Source: Vicia villosa (taxonomy: Eukaryota > Streptophyta > Magnoliopsida > Fabales > Fabaceae). Taken from it: a stretch of DNA of 64,000 nucleotides. The stretch spans positions 1-64,000 of the forward strand of contig NW_026705188.1 of NCBI RefSeq assembly GCF_029867415.1. Direction: 5' to 3'. The notes under the pieces are model-generated. The model had not been told where the DNA came from. It saw only the letters and a program-made list of their open reading frames with translations, and searched no databases. A program made the position numbers and the translations under genes. Positions 46,986 to 59,406 of this stretch are shown here, piece by piece (positions within the stretch are counted from its first letter, which is position 1; every line of letters begins with the position of its first letter).

Positions 46986-47260
46986 CCGTTAAGATCCATC
47001 ATATAATTTTCTTATAGGTGGTATTGATCCTTCTATGAAGATCCAACATATAATTGCCTTATAAGCAGCAACAATCCTTATTTGAAGGTCTAGTTATTAT
47101 TTCCTTATAGGCAGCATTGATCCTTTCGTGAGGGTCCAACATATAATTGTCTTATAGGCGACAAAGATCCTTTCGTGAAGGTTCGACGTATAATTACCTT
47201 ATATGCGACAAGGATCTTTCCGTGAAGGTACAACGTATAATTGCCTTATAGGCAGAAAGG
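46986..47260. repeat. Minisatellite, about six units of 47 bp (repeated at 48305-48590)
   Basis: Units follow the pattern GATCCTTTCGTGAAGGTCCA plus ACGTATAATTGCCTTATAGG plus CGACAA, with 10-20 percent differences. The array is present in both copies of the larger duplication, so it predates it. Confidence 0.85.
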
Positions 47261-48840
47261 AAAGGAAAGTGACTCTAATTGTGGTATTTAAAATTCATGA
47301 TTGTTTAAAGTTTTTATTTCTTAGAAAACAATTTATGTTAGTATTCACAAAATCAGAGAGAAAAACAGCAAAAAGAAATGAAGTAATAAAGTAAATGACA
47401 AAATTTAAAGAGACTGGGTTAGAGAGACGATGCAGATATTTATACAGGTTAGTCCGAATGTTGACGTAGTCCTATCCCAAGAGGTCTTCTTTAGAGTTTA
47501 CTAAAATCTTGAGTTTTTACAGGTTTTGTCTAAAACCTTTTATACAAGTAAATCAAGAGATTTTAAACTAGGTTATCCCCCGCACCAAAAAAGAGTTTTT
47601 CCATGGCATGAACTCACAAACAAAGTATAGATTTCACCAGCTAATCTCAATAACCAAACAAAACTTTTATAGGTTGAGTGCTATAACCAAACAAATATTT
47701 TCCAATGGTTGATAACAAGAACAAAATTTAATTCTTGAATAATATCACACTCTTGAGATAAAATAGTGACACGACACTAGTACAACACTTTACTCACAAG
47801 TAGTTTTCATTCACAAGGCACTAAAGCAACTTTGGTTAAAGAAAATATTTAAAGAGAGAAAAGATAGTGATAAAATATAAAGAGTTAGGAAAACTCTGAA
47901 TTTGTGTGTGATTTCAAATGAGGAGAGTCCTCCTTTATCTAGAAGAATATGTGGCTAAAAAAGGAAACAATTCATGGACTAAAATAATGGGATAATTGAT
48001 TAGGATAATTTATTAGGCATCCCAAATAATCGATTGTTAAGGCTGCGAATGGAAGGTTTTGATATATAGCTTTTATCAAGCATTAAGAGATTGTCCTAGT
48101 CAATTTTAGACTCAACCAAGCAAGTCCTAATCGATTAGGTCAGTTGTCTAATCGATTATTTTTGTTGGAAAATTGCTCCTAACCAATCATACATTCTTCT
48201 AATATGTTGACTAGTTTGTTCAATAATTTTGAAGTTTATATTGTCTTAGTTGCATGAGCTTATTGTTTGAGGCGAGTCCCTCAAGCATTTAATTGGTGAT
48301 CCTGTCAAGCATTCAGTTAAGGTCCATCATATAATTTCTTATAGGCGCTAATGATCCATCTATGAAGGTCCAACGTATAATTGTCTTATAAGCATCAACA
48401 ATCCTTATGTGAAGGTGTAGTGTATTATTTCCTTATAGGCATCATTGATCCTTTCGTGAAGGTCCAACGTATAATTGTCTTATAGGCGACAAAGATCTTT
48501 CCGTGAAGGTTCGAAGTATAATTACCTTATATGCGACAAGGATCTTTCCGTGAAGGTACAATGTATAATTGCCTTATAGGCAGAAAGGAAAATGACTCTA
48601 AGCACAAGGGGGATTAATTGTGGTATTTAAAATTCGTGATTAATTTAAAGTTAGTATTCACAAAATCGGAGAGAAAAACACCATAAAGAAATGAAGTGAT
48701 AAAGTAAATGATAAAATTTAAAGAGATTGGGTTAGAGAGATGACGCAGAGATTTATACATGTTCGTTCGAATGTTGACCTAGTCCTATCCCAAGAGGTCT
48801 TCTTTAGAGTTTACTAAATCTTGAGTTTTTACAGGTTATG

Positions 48841-50281
48841 TGTAACACCCTATTTTTATTAGATTTAATAATTAGGATTATTTGATATTTGATAATTGTT
48901 TGTGTGTTTTATTTAATTATTGTTTGAGTGATAATTATTTAATTGGCTGGTAATACGTTATTTAGCTAATTAATAAATGGTAAAATTTTATTAGAAAATA
49001 GTTAGATGGGCTTAGTTGAGTGAGAAAGAGTATTGAGTGGGTTAAGCCCAATGAGATAATGAGAGTTAGAAGAGAATTTTATGAGTTAACCTAAATTAGA
49101 TAGAAAGATAGAAAGAAGAGTAGAGAAGAGAAGAAGAACATAGAAGAGAAGAAGAAGGAATTTGTAGATTTCTTGAAGAGGGTGGATTTAAGAGTTATAG
49201 GTAAGGGTTTGAATCCAAGTTCTTATAGACTATATGATTGGGTAATGTGTTTGGTTGTGATTATCTCTTCATCTTTGCAATCTCATGAACACATAGAAAA
49301 GTTAGGATTTATGCTATTTTCTATGGATTTACATGATTAAACATGATTTTAATGATACATATGGTCCATTAATGATTAATACTGGTTGTATTTGATGTTT
49401 ATTGATGTTTGGAAGTGATTTGGAGTGGTAGGGTGTGATTTTCGCAGTTCTGAGTTTTGCTGTTTTTTTCTGAAAATCGCAGGCCCCGCTAAGCGGAGCT
49501 GGTCCGCTAAGCGGAGCTGCGAAAGTTGAAAGTTTTTGCCTGGTCTCGCTAGTGCTCCACTGAGCGGAACTTGTTTGTAGTTCGCTTCTGGACCCCTTCG
49601 CTGAGCGGACCCTGTTTTACAAAACTTTTTCCAAACTTTGAAATATCATAACTTTTGATCCGTAACTCTTTTTTATGCGCCGTTTGAAGCATATTGAAGC
49701 TTAAATGATTGTCTATATGATAGAGTAGGATGGTTAGTATTTGTTTAATTTAATTATGATGTTAATTGGGAATAACATGTAATTATGAATGTATGTTATG
49801 AATGAGTTATTTATGATCAATATTCATGAATGCCTTATGAGATGTTAATATCATGAATTGTGTGATTGATTGCTAAATGCTAATTGAGGTTTGAGGTTGG
49901 ATTGGATGTCATGTTGTGTAATGTTGTGCAAAGTTGTAAAGATCTCAGATATGTTGTTTAAGGCCATGTGGCCAAGATTGTGGATTTCAAATTAGTATGT
50001 GGATTTAAATGTTAATTTGAATTTGGTAGATGAATATAGTATGGGATATACTCATTGAAACTTTTAATAGCAATTCAATTGTGTTCCGCAAGCGTTATGC
50101 ATAATGTATGAAAGCATGAGATTTACATTGTGCTACAATATGATCTTTGCATATTAAGAATGTTGGATGTTTTGTTTTAGGTTTTCATTGTGATGAAAAT
50201 AACATGTGACGCCCTTTTCCGTATGCATAATTACTCTGTGTGATTGAATGATATATTTGGGGTTAGAAAAGGGGTGTTACA
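48841..50281. mobile_element. Solo LTR (gypsy, Tekay/Del-like), 1441 bp
   Basis: It begins TGTAACACCC and ends GGGTGTTACA, the TG...CA plus short inverted termini typical of some chromovirus LTRs. Comparison with the uninterrupted sibling copy around 47520 shows exactly where it was inserted. The flanks TTATG (48836-48840) and TTAGT (50282-50286) are compatible with a 5-bp duplication that later lost a base. A purine-rich stretch near 49100-49170 and a GCTAAGCGGAGC repeat near 49492-49516 lie inside. There is no coding region. Confidence 0.75.
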
Positions 50282-51884
50282 TTAGTCTAAGAACCTTTTA
50301 TACAAGTAAATCAAGATATTTTAAACTAGCTTATCCCCCACACCAAAGAGAGTTTTTCCATGGGATAAATTCACGAACAAAGTAGAGATTTCACCGGATA
50401 ATCTTAATAACCAAACAAAACTTTTATAGGCTGAGTTTTATAACCAAACAAATATTTTCTAATGGTTGATATCAAGAACAAAATTCAATTCTTCAATAGT
50501 ATCACACTCTTGAGATAAAAAGAGTGATAAAATATAAAGAATTAGGAAAACTATAAATTGTGTGATTTCAAATGAGGAGAGTCCTCCTTTATATAGGAAA
50601 AAATGTGGCTAAAAAAGGAAACAATTCATGGACTGAAATAATGGGATAATCGATTAGGCTAATTTATCAGGCATCCTAAATAATTGATTGTTAAGGCCAC
50701 AAATAGAAGATGTTGATATATAGCTTTTACCAAGCATTAAGAGACAATCCCAATCGATTTTAGACTCAACTAAGCAAGTCCTAATCGATTAGGTCAGTTG
50801 TCTATTAGATTATTTAGTTGAAAATTGCTTCCAACTGATCATACATTCTTCTAATACGCTGACTATGCTTCAAAAATATGTTTATGTGCTTTTGTTAATT
50901 TAAAAGAGGACTTAAAAGTATTTTAAATGTGTGTGTGTGGATTTCATTAGTATCTTAGGAATTACTCTCCTACTTTCACAAGTCTCTAGTCACTCAAACA
51001 GACACAATCAATCAAGCTTTTACACGTTCTCTATTTGACATCTCTGAAGCTTTCAAGCTCCTCTTCTATATGTACTGATCATATAAAAACTTTAATTGAA
51101 CCTTAAATATTCTATTTGATGATGCTTAAGATATCTTCAAGTTAATCACCATCATCAAAAAGTTCAAAATATATCACAACCGATGCTAATAATCATCAGT
51201 GTGGTTGTTATCAAAACACCAAGAAGATTTTCAGTATCATGACCATCAACTTCATACCTACAAGCACATAGATTCATATTCTCTTTCTTTTTAATGATGA
51301 CAACACATATTTTAAGAAATTGAAAAAAGAGAAAACAGATAGATAAATTTCGGAGTAGTTAAACTCTCCCTAACATGAGTAGAGAGTATACTCTACTCCC
51401 CTTGAGAGTATGCTTCTCCCTCTTTGGTATAATAAAAAAGGTGAGAAAATAAACATAGCTCATATATCACATGTAATTATTTAGAGAAATGGAGGAAGAA
51501 GAAGGAAAAGATACAATTCATCATATTAATTCATTCATGATTAATTTCAGATTCCTAGTTCACTTATGAAAAAAACCTTTCTTTAGGAAGTGGTTTTGCA
51601 AAAATGTGTGCGAGTTGATTAGATCAAGTCACAAACTCAAGTACACATTCCCTTTTTTCAACATGATCACTAATAAACCGACGCCTAACCTCAATATGTT
51701 TAGCCCAAGAGTGAAGTATTGTGTTTTTGGTGAGATTTATGGCACTAGCGTTGTCACATTTAATCGGGACAACTCCAATTTTAACATCATAATCAATGAA
51801 TTATTGTTTCATCCATATAAATGATATAATATACAAGCAACAGATACCCGCAACACCGTATTCCCAGTTGTGGATAGCTCGGCA

Positions 51885-52950
51885 TGTAACACCCTAATTT
51901 TCTCTCACGTATTTATAATTAAAAATCAGAGTAATTTAAAATTTTCAAACAATTAGGATGTTACCTTCATCAACAAAAACCTGCTCATATTATATGACAT
52001 GTAACACATACAAATTTTTAAAAATTATTAATAATAACGGTAACAAACATCATCATGTCTAACTTCATTTTATTGCAGCGGGAAACATCAACAAATTATT
52101 ATTTTAATATCTCAGAGCATAATCATACCTTATAGTAAATGAAATAATAAACATCAGAGATTACAAATTAATCTCCCCAAAACATATATTAAACACAAAA
52201 GCGTTTCATTCCCTGGGGTTACTTATCAGAGCAGACGTCGACTCGACAAAAGTATAACAAAGAGCACTTTCATCTACTCATGTCCACACTTTCACTAAGG
52301 ATCACCTGCGTGTTACCCACGTGGAGTCAATATTCAAACATAAAGAGTGAGATATTATAATTATATAAAGCAATGCATAATAAATAATAATAAGTGAGTA
52401 ACAAATTATTTCATACGTAATCACCCGTTCCACCCACCATCTTCCACATAATCAACCACACCCAATTTCACATTGTTCATATAATAACAACATTATAGCA
52501 ATGACAATAATCATGCAATACAACAATTATGCAATGCCTAGAGACTTAACACCATAACTCAATGCATGTGGTACCAATATGTGAACACTCAGGTTATTTA
52601 GAGTGATCTCATATCCTAAATCCTAAATGAACTATTTAGAAATATTTATGTTAAAGACGTACATGATTTGAATAGAAAATTTCATGGTAAACAATTTAAA
52701 AAGGAAAATAAATTACTAGGATTGCAGTGAAATAAGAGTAAAAATTGCTTCGGGGGGACTTTACAAATAACAACAATGTAAAGCAAAAACACAACAAAAT
52801 CATAAAAATAGACTTGTATGAAATTCTAAGTAATATAAGGAAAATAGAAAATTGTAAGGTGTTTTGATCATAGTTACAAGCCTTATATTGGTTAAATGAC
52901 ATTAAATCATGGTTAATTTCGCACTATGGAGATTTAAAGTAGAATAAAAG
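51885..52950. mobile_element. Gypsy-type LTR fragment
   Basis: It starts TGTAACACCCTAATTTTCTC at 51885, the same opening as the solo LTR at 48841, and breaks the SIRE-type polyprotein there. Inside are TTGCAGCGGGAAACATCAAC (near 52074) and GCGTGTTACCCACGTGGAGT (near 52310). A matching GTGTTACA end was not found, so the right limit is a guess. A low-value frame at 52902-52696 (-) is not a gene. Confidence 0.5.
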
Positions 52951-53358
52951 TTGTTGGAAACTTGAATGGTTTGAAGAAAAAATGGGGGATATAAAAAGTC
53001 AAAAATTTCGCTGAAAGGATTACGTTCGTAACTAGAATTGTGGGTTGGGTGTGATTTTCATTACAACCATAACCCTAGTTACAAGTTGTTCATGATTTAT
53101 GCTGCCATGTCCTCAAAGTTCCTCTACTTCATTGATAAAACTACTGTTGTAACAAATGTTATTGGCTGACTTTAAATTTCACATGCCTTGTGCTAATTTC
53201 TTTGTGTTTTTGGTTCTTTTTCTGTACTTCAAACTTTTACTTATGAGTGCTACATTTTGACTTTGTTTCCTCAAAATAAGTGGAAACAAAGATGAATACG
53301 GAAAACGACAATAAAATGGATAAAAATGTAAAATGCTAGAATTCAACGATAAAATCAA

Positions 53359-53540
53359 GGGCTATATAAGTTTTTGGTCCCTATAAATATTGCAGTTTTC
53401 ATTTTTAGTCCCTCCCTGCCTCTAGGCAACGGTTTTTACAAAAAAAACGTTGCCAAAACCAGCTAAAATCGTTGCCAAAACCCAGGAGGGACTAAAAATG
53501 AAACTGCAATATTTATAGGGACCTAAAACTTATTTAACCC
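53359..53540. mobile_element. Mutator-like MITE, perfect 9-bp TSD TAAAATCAA
   Basis: Arms of about 60 bp pair almost perfectly (left from GGGCTATATAAGTTTTTGGT, right ending ACCTAAAACTTATTTAACCC; both include CCCTATAAATATTGCAGTTT or its complement). Identical TAAAATCAA lies at 53350-53358 and 53541-53549. The centre has an inner mirror, GGCAACGGTTTTT / AACGTTGCC. At 182 bp it is a recent insertion. Confidence 0.93.
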
Positions 53541-53781
53541 TAAAATCAAATGGTTAAAAATATTGAAATAGTGTTGATCAAGGTTTTACCTGATTTTAAA
53601 ATACAGAGTCGGTTAACGTGGACAATAGTACTCACCTCGAATGTGCAATGTTTATATTTTAGATTATTTGATTTTGAAATTTGAAATATTAATGATTAGG
53701 TTGATGTATTGATATTATAATTTGTATATTATTAATTGAAATATTTGAAATATTTAATAATGTCTTCTAAGATTTGTGACA

Positions 53782-54420
53782 TGTTTTGGATTAGTATTAG
53801 TTGAAAATATACTTGTTGAATAAATCCCACATTTCTTAATTTTGTAAAGGACGAGGGAGTCCAAATTTATTAAATGGATTGAAGTTCCTCATTACAAAAC
53901 GCTCTAGTCAAAAACACTTTAAGCTTGTATTTGACTTTTTGCATTCCTCTTTTTCTCTATGTGTTGGTTTTTTTCTAGCAATTGGAATCAGGAGCCTTGG
54001 TTTGGTGGGGTATAAATATTTTAGTATGCTTTGTGATTGCATTTTTATCAGATCTTTCACATTAGAAAATTCTTTTATACTTTGTGTTAGTTGGGGAAAC
54101 AAACTTGCTGCAGGTGATGAAGTATGATTGTATTCCTCTTTATGATGAAGTATGATAGTTTTTTGAGCTATGATTGTCGGTGAAGACAATGAAAGTTGAT
54201 GTACTACTTTCAATCAAGGTGGAGATTGTTGGTGTTGGTTGAAAATATACATGTTGAAGAAGTCTCACATCGGTTTGTTTTGTAAAGGAAGGGGGAGTTC
54301 ATGACTATGTAATAGATTTAGATTTTTCATTACAAAATACACTAGTCAAAAACACTTTAAACTTGTATTTGACTTTTTTTGTCATCTTATACTCATGTGT
54401 TTGAGTGTTGTGAGTAGTAG
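53782..54420 (+). mobile_element. TRIM element (LTR-PBS-PPT-LTR, about 640 bp)
   Basis: Left LTR (about 53782-53980) and right LTR (54227 to about 54420) share GTTGAAAATATACTTGTTGA-type starts, CTAGTCAAAAACACTTTAA and CTTGTATTTGACTTTTT. The left one closes TCTAGCA and is followed by TTGGAATCAGGAGCC, a weakened copy of the tRNA-Met primer site (TGGTATCAGAGCC). Right before the second LTR is AAGGTGGAGAT, a good polypurine tract, then TGTTGG. The internal part is only about 245 bp with no polyprotein. It is a non-autonomous terminal-repeat retrotransposon in miniature. No clear target duplication. Confidence 0.82.
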
Positions 54421-54718
54421 TTAAATATTTGTTTTGGAGGAATGAATGTATTGCGGGTCTGAGGGTAGTTAAAAATAAATTATGTATTGTAACAATTTTC
54501 ACTTAGTGTTATTATCTAGAGAATGACCATAAATTTTTATTCGATTTTGGAGTTTTCACGTTATATTCTTGTGTTGTAATCGTATTATTTTATTTTCTCT
54601 TTGTTTGTTTTCCCAACAAAATTATAATTTGAGAATGTGGCAAGGATATCCAAACATGTTTCAAACAAGGTTATAGTTCAATTATTCATCTTTGTCATTT
54701 TCCATTGTCATATCTGTC

Positions 54719-57700
54719 TGTCATACCCCAATTTTTGACCCTAAGATTTCTTAATCATTTGCATCACAATCATTGATCAAGATCACTATCTTGAGTTTGG
54801 TTCTTTGGCTTTGTGCTCACCTCACCTTTGAGGGAATCACTAAGCACATATGTTTGTTTAATTTGTGAATATTTATTTATTATGTTATACTAATCAAAAT
54901 ACCAAAAATATTTTTTTTCTTCTTGTATATTTGTGTTTTGTAGGTACCGAGCCAAAGCATCCAACCTACAAAGCTTTTTACCACTTTTTCCCTGCAGAAA
55001 TCGATTTTCCATATATATGAAATCGATTTCCCTTTGCATTTTGCGCCATGATTTCAGGTTTTTGCAGTGGAAATCAATTTCCTCCATGATGGAAATCGAT
55101 TTCCTATGACAAATTTGGCAAAAAAAAGGCATTTTCAAATTTGGTGGTATTTGGCACCAATTCCTTTTTTTAGAGAATATTCTTGATCATTCACCAAAAA
55201 ATTCTTTACCTCATCATAATTAAATTCCATCATACACCCTCATTTGATGTCATGTGCACCACTTAATCTTAATTTTGGCTCCAAAATCAATTTCCAAGCC
55301 TAATTTTGGTTTCAAACCAAAATCCAAACCACCACTAATCCCAAGCCTAAATTCTATAAATAGGACCCTCATTTCATTCATTCACCAAGCTTTTGATAGC
55401 CAAATTCACCTTGCAAACAATTCTCTTGAAACTTTTGATGGCCAAATTCACCTTGCAAAAAACTCTCTCAACTTTTTTTATCTACCCAAATTCACTCAAA
55501 GCTCCATTTTCCAAAAGATAGTAAGTTTTTCATTCAAGCTTTCTAATCTTTGAGCTAAACCTTCATCCAAACACTTTCTCTTCACTAATTTTCTAGATCA
55601 AAACTTGAGAGAGTGATTTTTGGAGTTACTTTGAAGCAATTTTGAAGTTGATTGGTGATTTTCTAGATCCACACTTGGTAAACTTATTTTCATATCTTAC
55701 AATGTGATCTCTTGTTGATCTTGGTTGTTTGATTCTTTGAGTTTTTGTTTTTGTGATTCCATTGGTGTTAATTGCTCATGATTTAATGGAATTTTCATGC
55801 TCAATCACAATCAAGAAAATGTTTGATCAAGGTTTTCTCTCTTAAAATGCTGATTTTCTGAAAATTTCGTGCAGGAAATCGATTACCCTGTTTGGGGAAA
55901 TTGATTTCCCTCACTATTTTTTGCCAGATTTAAAAAAAAAACTCGTACAAGATTTCTGTTACCCTGTTTTAGGAAATTTGTTTCCTGATAGCATAATGCT
56001 TTTTTCTTGCCTTTTTTGAGTTATTTTGCTTCTTTCTCTCCATCTATTTTCTTTTGATTAGTGGGTGTGAGTCTTGATAAATTCACTGTGTAAAGGCTCT
56101 GATTTTATCATTCCTTTGATGGATCATTAAGATGAAATCCCATAAAAATAAAAAGGAATTCATCTGAACATATGGTTTTAATTTCAATCCATTCCCCTCC
56201 CTCTTCATCTTAATCCCTTCTTATTTTTGTTTGTTATTTTTCATGTGTTGCAAATGTTAAGAGAATGATTTACATATCATTTCTCTAATTTGTTTTTGAA
56301 CACATAAGTTGTTATTGACCGGCCTCGTTGTAGGGTGACTTCTATATAAGTTACTTGGTGATTGCTTAACATAGCGCTAAATTTATCCCGCATCAAAAAA
56401 TGTCCAGTATCGGAAAATGATCATTTGTGGCATAAACTATGTTTACAAGTCCAAGGATGATTGATTATTTGACAATTGGTTCAAGACCTTTGAAAACTTG
56501 TTGTGTAGAGGCTTTGATTCTATCAATTCTCTGATGAGTTTTCATCAACTTTGACCTAAGTTCATTGGTTAACCATTATTGATCATTCGTGTTGGCTACT
56601 AACTTCTAACAATTAACCATTAACATCTAATTATATTTTATGCTTATTTTACTTTTATTTTTTCTTTATTCTTTATATTATATATCATCTTTAGTTTTAT
56701 GTCCTTTTTCCTATGTCCACTTGGACATATGTTTATGCTTATGCACTTTTTCCTTTGTCCATTTGGACCTCTTATTTTGTTCTTAAAACATTAATAATCA
56801 ACTTGAAGCATAGAAAACTTAATGTGGACTCGGATTTTGGTTACTATACCCTAAGCTTGGAGGATAGACTATTGGACCAAGACCTTGATACCTTGATCGT
56901 TTTTCTCTTGATATTATGGAAGTCCTTGGAGTTTACTCCAAGGCATTGAGTTGTTTTTCTTTGTGTGTGCAGGTTATTCTGTATAAAGTCCTTGAGGTTT
57001 AATTCCAAGGCATTATGATTGAGAATTCATCTGTACACAACTGTTACTCTTCCCAATTTTTGTCTCAAGTTCATATGGTTCATTCACAAAGCCTTGTACA
57101 AGCTATGAATATGGGGATGTTATTCTCATTTGAGGTTTATTTTATCTGGTACTTGGTATTGAGATTGCTTGATTATGGTAATCCAAAGGATGAGAAATCT
57201 ACATTGACTTATTTATGTCAAGTGTTGGCTTTTTGTTTGGTTAGATTGTTCTTTTTCTTAGCTTTTACTTTATGCTCTAGAATAGTCCCTTCACCTCCTC
57301 CAATCTTCTTAAATTTTCAAAATCTTATCTCTTTTTCAAAAACTTCTTATGTTTGCAAATTATTTTAAAACTCTTTTTAAAACTCTCTTTAAAAATATTT
57401 TGCCTTTTTATGGCGCTTCTTCTTAAAATCCTATTTTTAAAAGTTTAGGCATGATTAATCTTAATAGTGAAGTTGTAATCCCCTAACCCCCTGATATTGA
57501 TTGATATGATTGATCCTTTTCCACTTGAAAGAGTTAGTGGCATGCTTGTTGATTTATCCAAGTTGGAGCCCTTCTTTCATTTGTGATGTAAAAGATCCAT
57601 ATCTTCTCATGTTCAAGTACAGTTGGCTAATTTTTCTCTAATATGATGATAAAGTGTCTAATCAGTTTTAAATCAAAATCTTTTGTTTCCCTTTTAAGCA

Positions 57701-57998
57701 GAACTACGATTGCTCTGAATTCTCCATTTTACTCACGAGACACGTAGGCACAAGATGTTACGTCTTGCCGAGTATAGTTTTAAAAACACAAACTTTCTTT
57801 TGCACACAATTCTTTTAACAACACAGATTTACAAAAAGGTTCCTATGGAGTACCACATATGTGAGGAGTGCTAACACCCCCCCTCGCATAACCAACCCCC
57901 GTATCTAAGATTTCTGTTTTTTTAAGTTTTGATTTAAAATTTTTTTTGGGTTTTATTTCGCTCTTTTCCCATTTCCTTTGGAAACAATAAAGCGCGGT
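54719..57998 (+). mobile_element. Long LTR, Ogre/Tat-like gypsy (probably solo)
   Basis: It opens TGTCATACCCCAATTTTTGA. Near the right end it carries ACAATAAAGCGCGGTGGCGA (57986-58005 region), the usual end block of legume Tat/Ogre LTRs. Inside are repeated AAATCGATTTCC motifs (54990-55110, 55870-55910) and small open frames (55254-55553, 56713-56949, 57015-57368) that are part of the LTR rather than genes. A length of about 3.3 kb fits this lineage. No gag or pol follows, and 58045 onward is microsatellite, so it is a solo or cut LTR. The exact 3' base is uncertain. Confidence 0.68.
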
Positions 57999-58044
57999 GG
58001 CGACTTTCACTAAAATAATGAGTCAAGTCAATCATTGGCTTTGA

Positions 58045-58056
58045 TCTCTCTCTCTG

Positions 58057-58088
<32 letters not shown>

Positions 58089-58153
58089 GCACGCGCGCAT
58101 ACACACATGCACACGCACGCACACGCACGTACGCACGCACGCACACACACACA
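58045..58153. repeat. Compound microsatellite (CT)n(AC)n(CGCA)n
   Basis: About 25 bp of CT/GT runs pass into AC repeats with interspersed CG steps (GCACGCGCGC, CACGTACGCACG). The alternating purine-pyrimidine part could adopt Z-DNA. Confidence 0.95.
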
Positions 58154-58600
58154 ATTTTTATATACAAAAAATTATATTTATGATCTAAATATTTTTTTAT
58201 TAAAAATTGTATACGGGAAAAATTTATTATTGATCTAAATATTTTTATATACCAAAATTTAGTATTGATCCAATTTTTTTTGTTGTAAATGATACCTAAA
58301 CAAAAATAATATTTGTATACGAAAAAAATCTATTATTGATCTATATATTTTGTTTATTAAAAAAAAGATATTTATAAATTTACTATTGATGCAAATATAT
58401 TTGAAAATGATACCTAAACAAAAATAATATTTGTATACGGGAAAAAAATCTATTATTGATTTATATTTTTTTATATACGAAAAATATTATTTATGATCCA
58501 AATATTTTTTATTCAAAAATGGTATACGGAAAAAATCTATTATTGATCTAAATATTTTTATATACGAAAAATATTATTATTAATTTTTTTTCTTTTTTAA
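58154..58600. repeat. Degenerate AT-rich tandem repeat
   Basis: Five to six units share GTATACGGGAAAAAATCTAT and TATTGATCTAAATATTTTT. A 118-bp higher-order step is clear: AATGATACCTAAACAAAAAT at about 58288 and 58406. No gene. Confidence 0.75.
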
Positions 58601-59406
58601 ACTTCAATTTAAAATAAATATATTAAATAAACAAACGCGCATAGAGACCAACCCGTAGGTATGCACAAATTTATTTCATGTTTTATGAAAAAGGGCAGCA
58701 GTCCAAGCTTGCCACCTCTCTTGATAGCGAGGTTTCCATGTGACATTTGAGAAAGAACTTAACATGGTTTTAGTATTTGAAATCCAGTGGGCATGGTGCC
58801 ATGACCCAAGCAAATCATTTATGTTTTGCCTTACTAAAACTTCAAATTCCACTTCTTCCTTATACTCTTAAATCCAAAAAAAAATCATAGTGAATATTTG
58901 AGTCATTTAAGTGTTGTTAAACCTTGATAAAGAATGTCATTATAACTCAATGACGAGGGTATACTGTATACATGCGTTTAAATTGTCTAAAAATACACGT
59001 TTTGTAAACATAAAAAAATTATGGACAAACAAAAAGTTAAGTGCCACTGCCAACAACTCTCAATAGCTTGTTCACAACTCATAGAGAAAAAGATAAGTTT
59101 TGTTTGCAATTCTCCACATAAATGATTTGACATTGAGTGGGATCGGAAGGTTGCACAATCTAGTCCAGTCACCAAGCACTTTGAGAGAATCTCTATTCAC
59201 CAATCTTTGAGCATAGACTATATAAACACTTCACTTTTATTTTTGAGTTTAAAGATAGTGCACCCACAGTGTATATTAACTTTACACATACAATCAATCA
59301 AAATCCTTACACTTGTCATGTCATATTAGGCTTTTTAAATTAAAATTGTGTTTAATTATATATATGGTTGTGATTGGTTGACAGTGTATATCCTTTTTCG
59401 AGTCAG
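58601..59406. other. AT-rich spacer, nothing recognised
   Basis: No conserved frame or repeat end was seen. A GC-richer stretch near 58690-58760 (GCAGTCCAAGCTTGCCACCT) is unassigned. Confidence 0.4.

Larger units (their letters stand above)
46885..50863. repeat. Tandem duplication of about 1.3 kb (46885-48212, 48213-50863)
   Basis: TAGTTTGTTCATTAATTTTG (46885) recurs as TAGTTTGTTCAATAATTTTG (48213). From there both copies show, in the same order, a block of six units of about 47 bp, AGAGGTCTTCTTTAGAGTTT, GAGGAGAGTCCTCCTTTAT and TCCTAATCGATTAGGTCAGT. The second copy is interrupted by a 1441-bp insertion at 48841 and has small deletions; without these it is about 1.2 kb. The duplication lies inside the SIRE-type LTR. 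Confidence 0.9.
46600..51884 (-). mobile_element. SIRE-type copia 3' part with rearranged LTR
   Basis: On the minus strand, 51884-51550 encodes a broken RNase H and tail (IKCDNASAINLTKN, HSWAKHIEVRRRFISDHVEK, AHIFAKPLPKERF), as in SIRE/Maximus polyproteins. Purine tracts (GAGGGAGAAGC, AAGGGGAGTAG) follow near 51390-51430. The LTR then begins around 51290 and continues leftwards. It has a TATATAAAGGAGG promoter box near 50590 and, in the second copy, TTAATCCCCCTTGTGC near 48605-48620, wording usual near the end of such LTRs. The LTR has been enlarged by an internal tandem duplication and by a foreign solo LTR, both listed separately. On the right the element is cut at 51885 by another LTR. The left limit (about 46.6 kb) is not exact. 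Confidence 0.65.

Noticed and set aside
55254..57368. Three open plus-strand frames of 78-117 codons
   Set aside because: All fall inside the long Ogre-like LTR and match no protein family; LTRs of this type often have such chance frames.
58045..58153. Coding Thr/His-rich frame over the (CA)n tract
   Set aside because: The frame is produced by the microsatellite itself and has no conserved sequence on either side.
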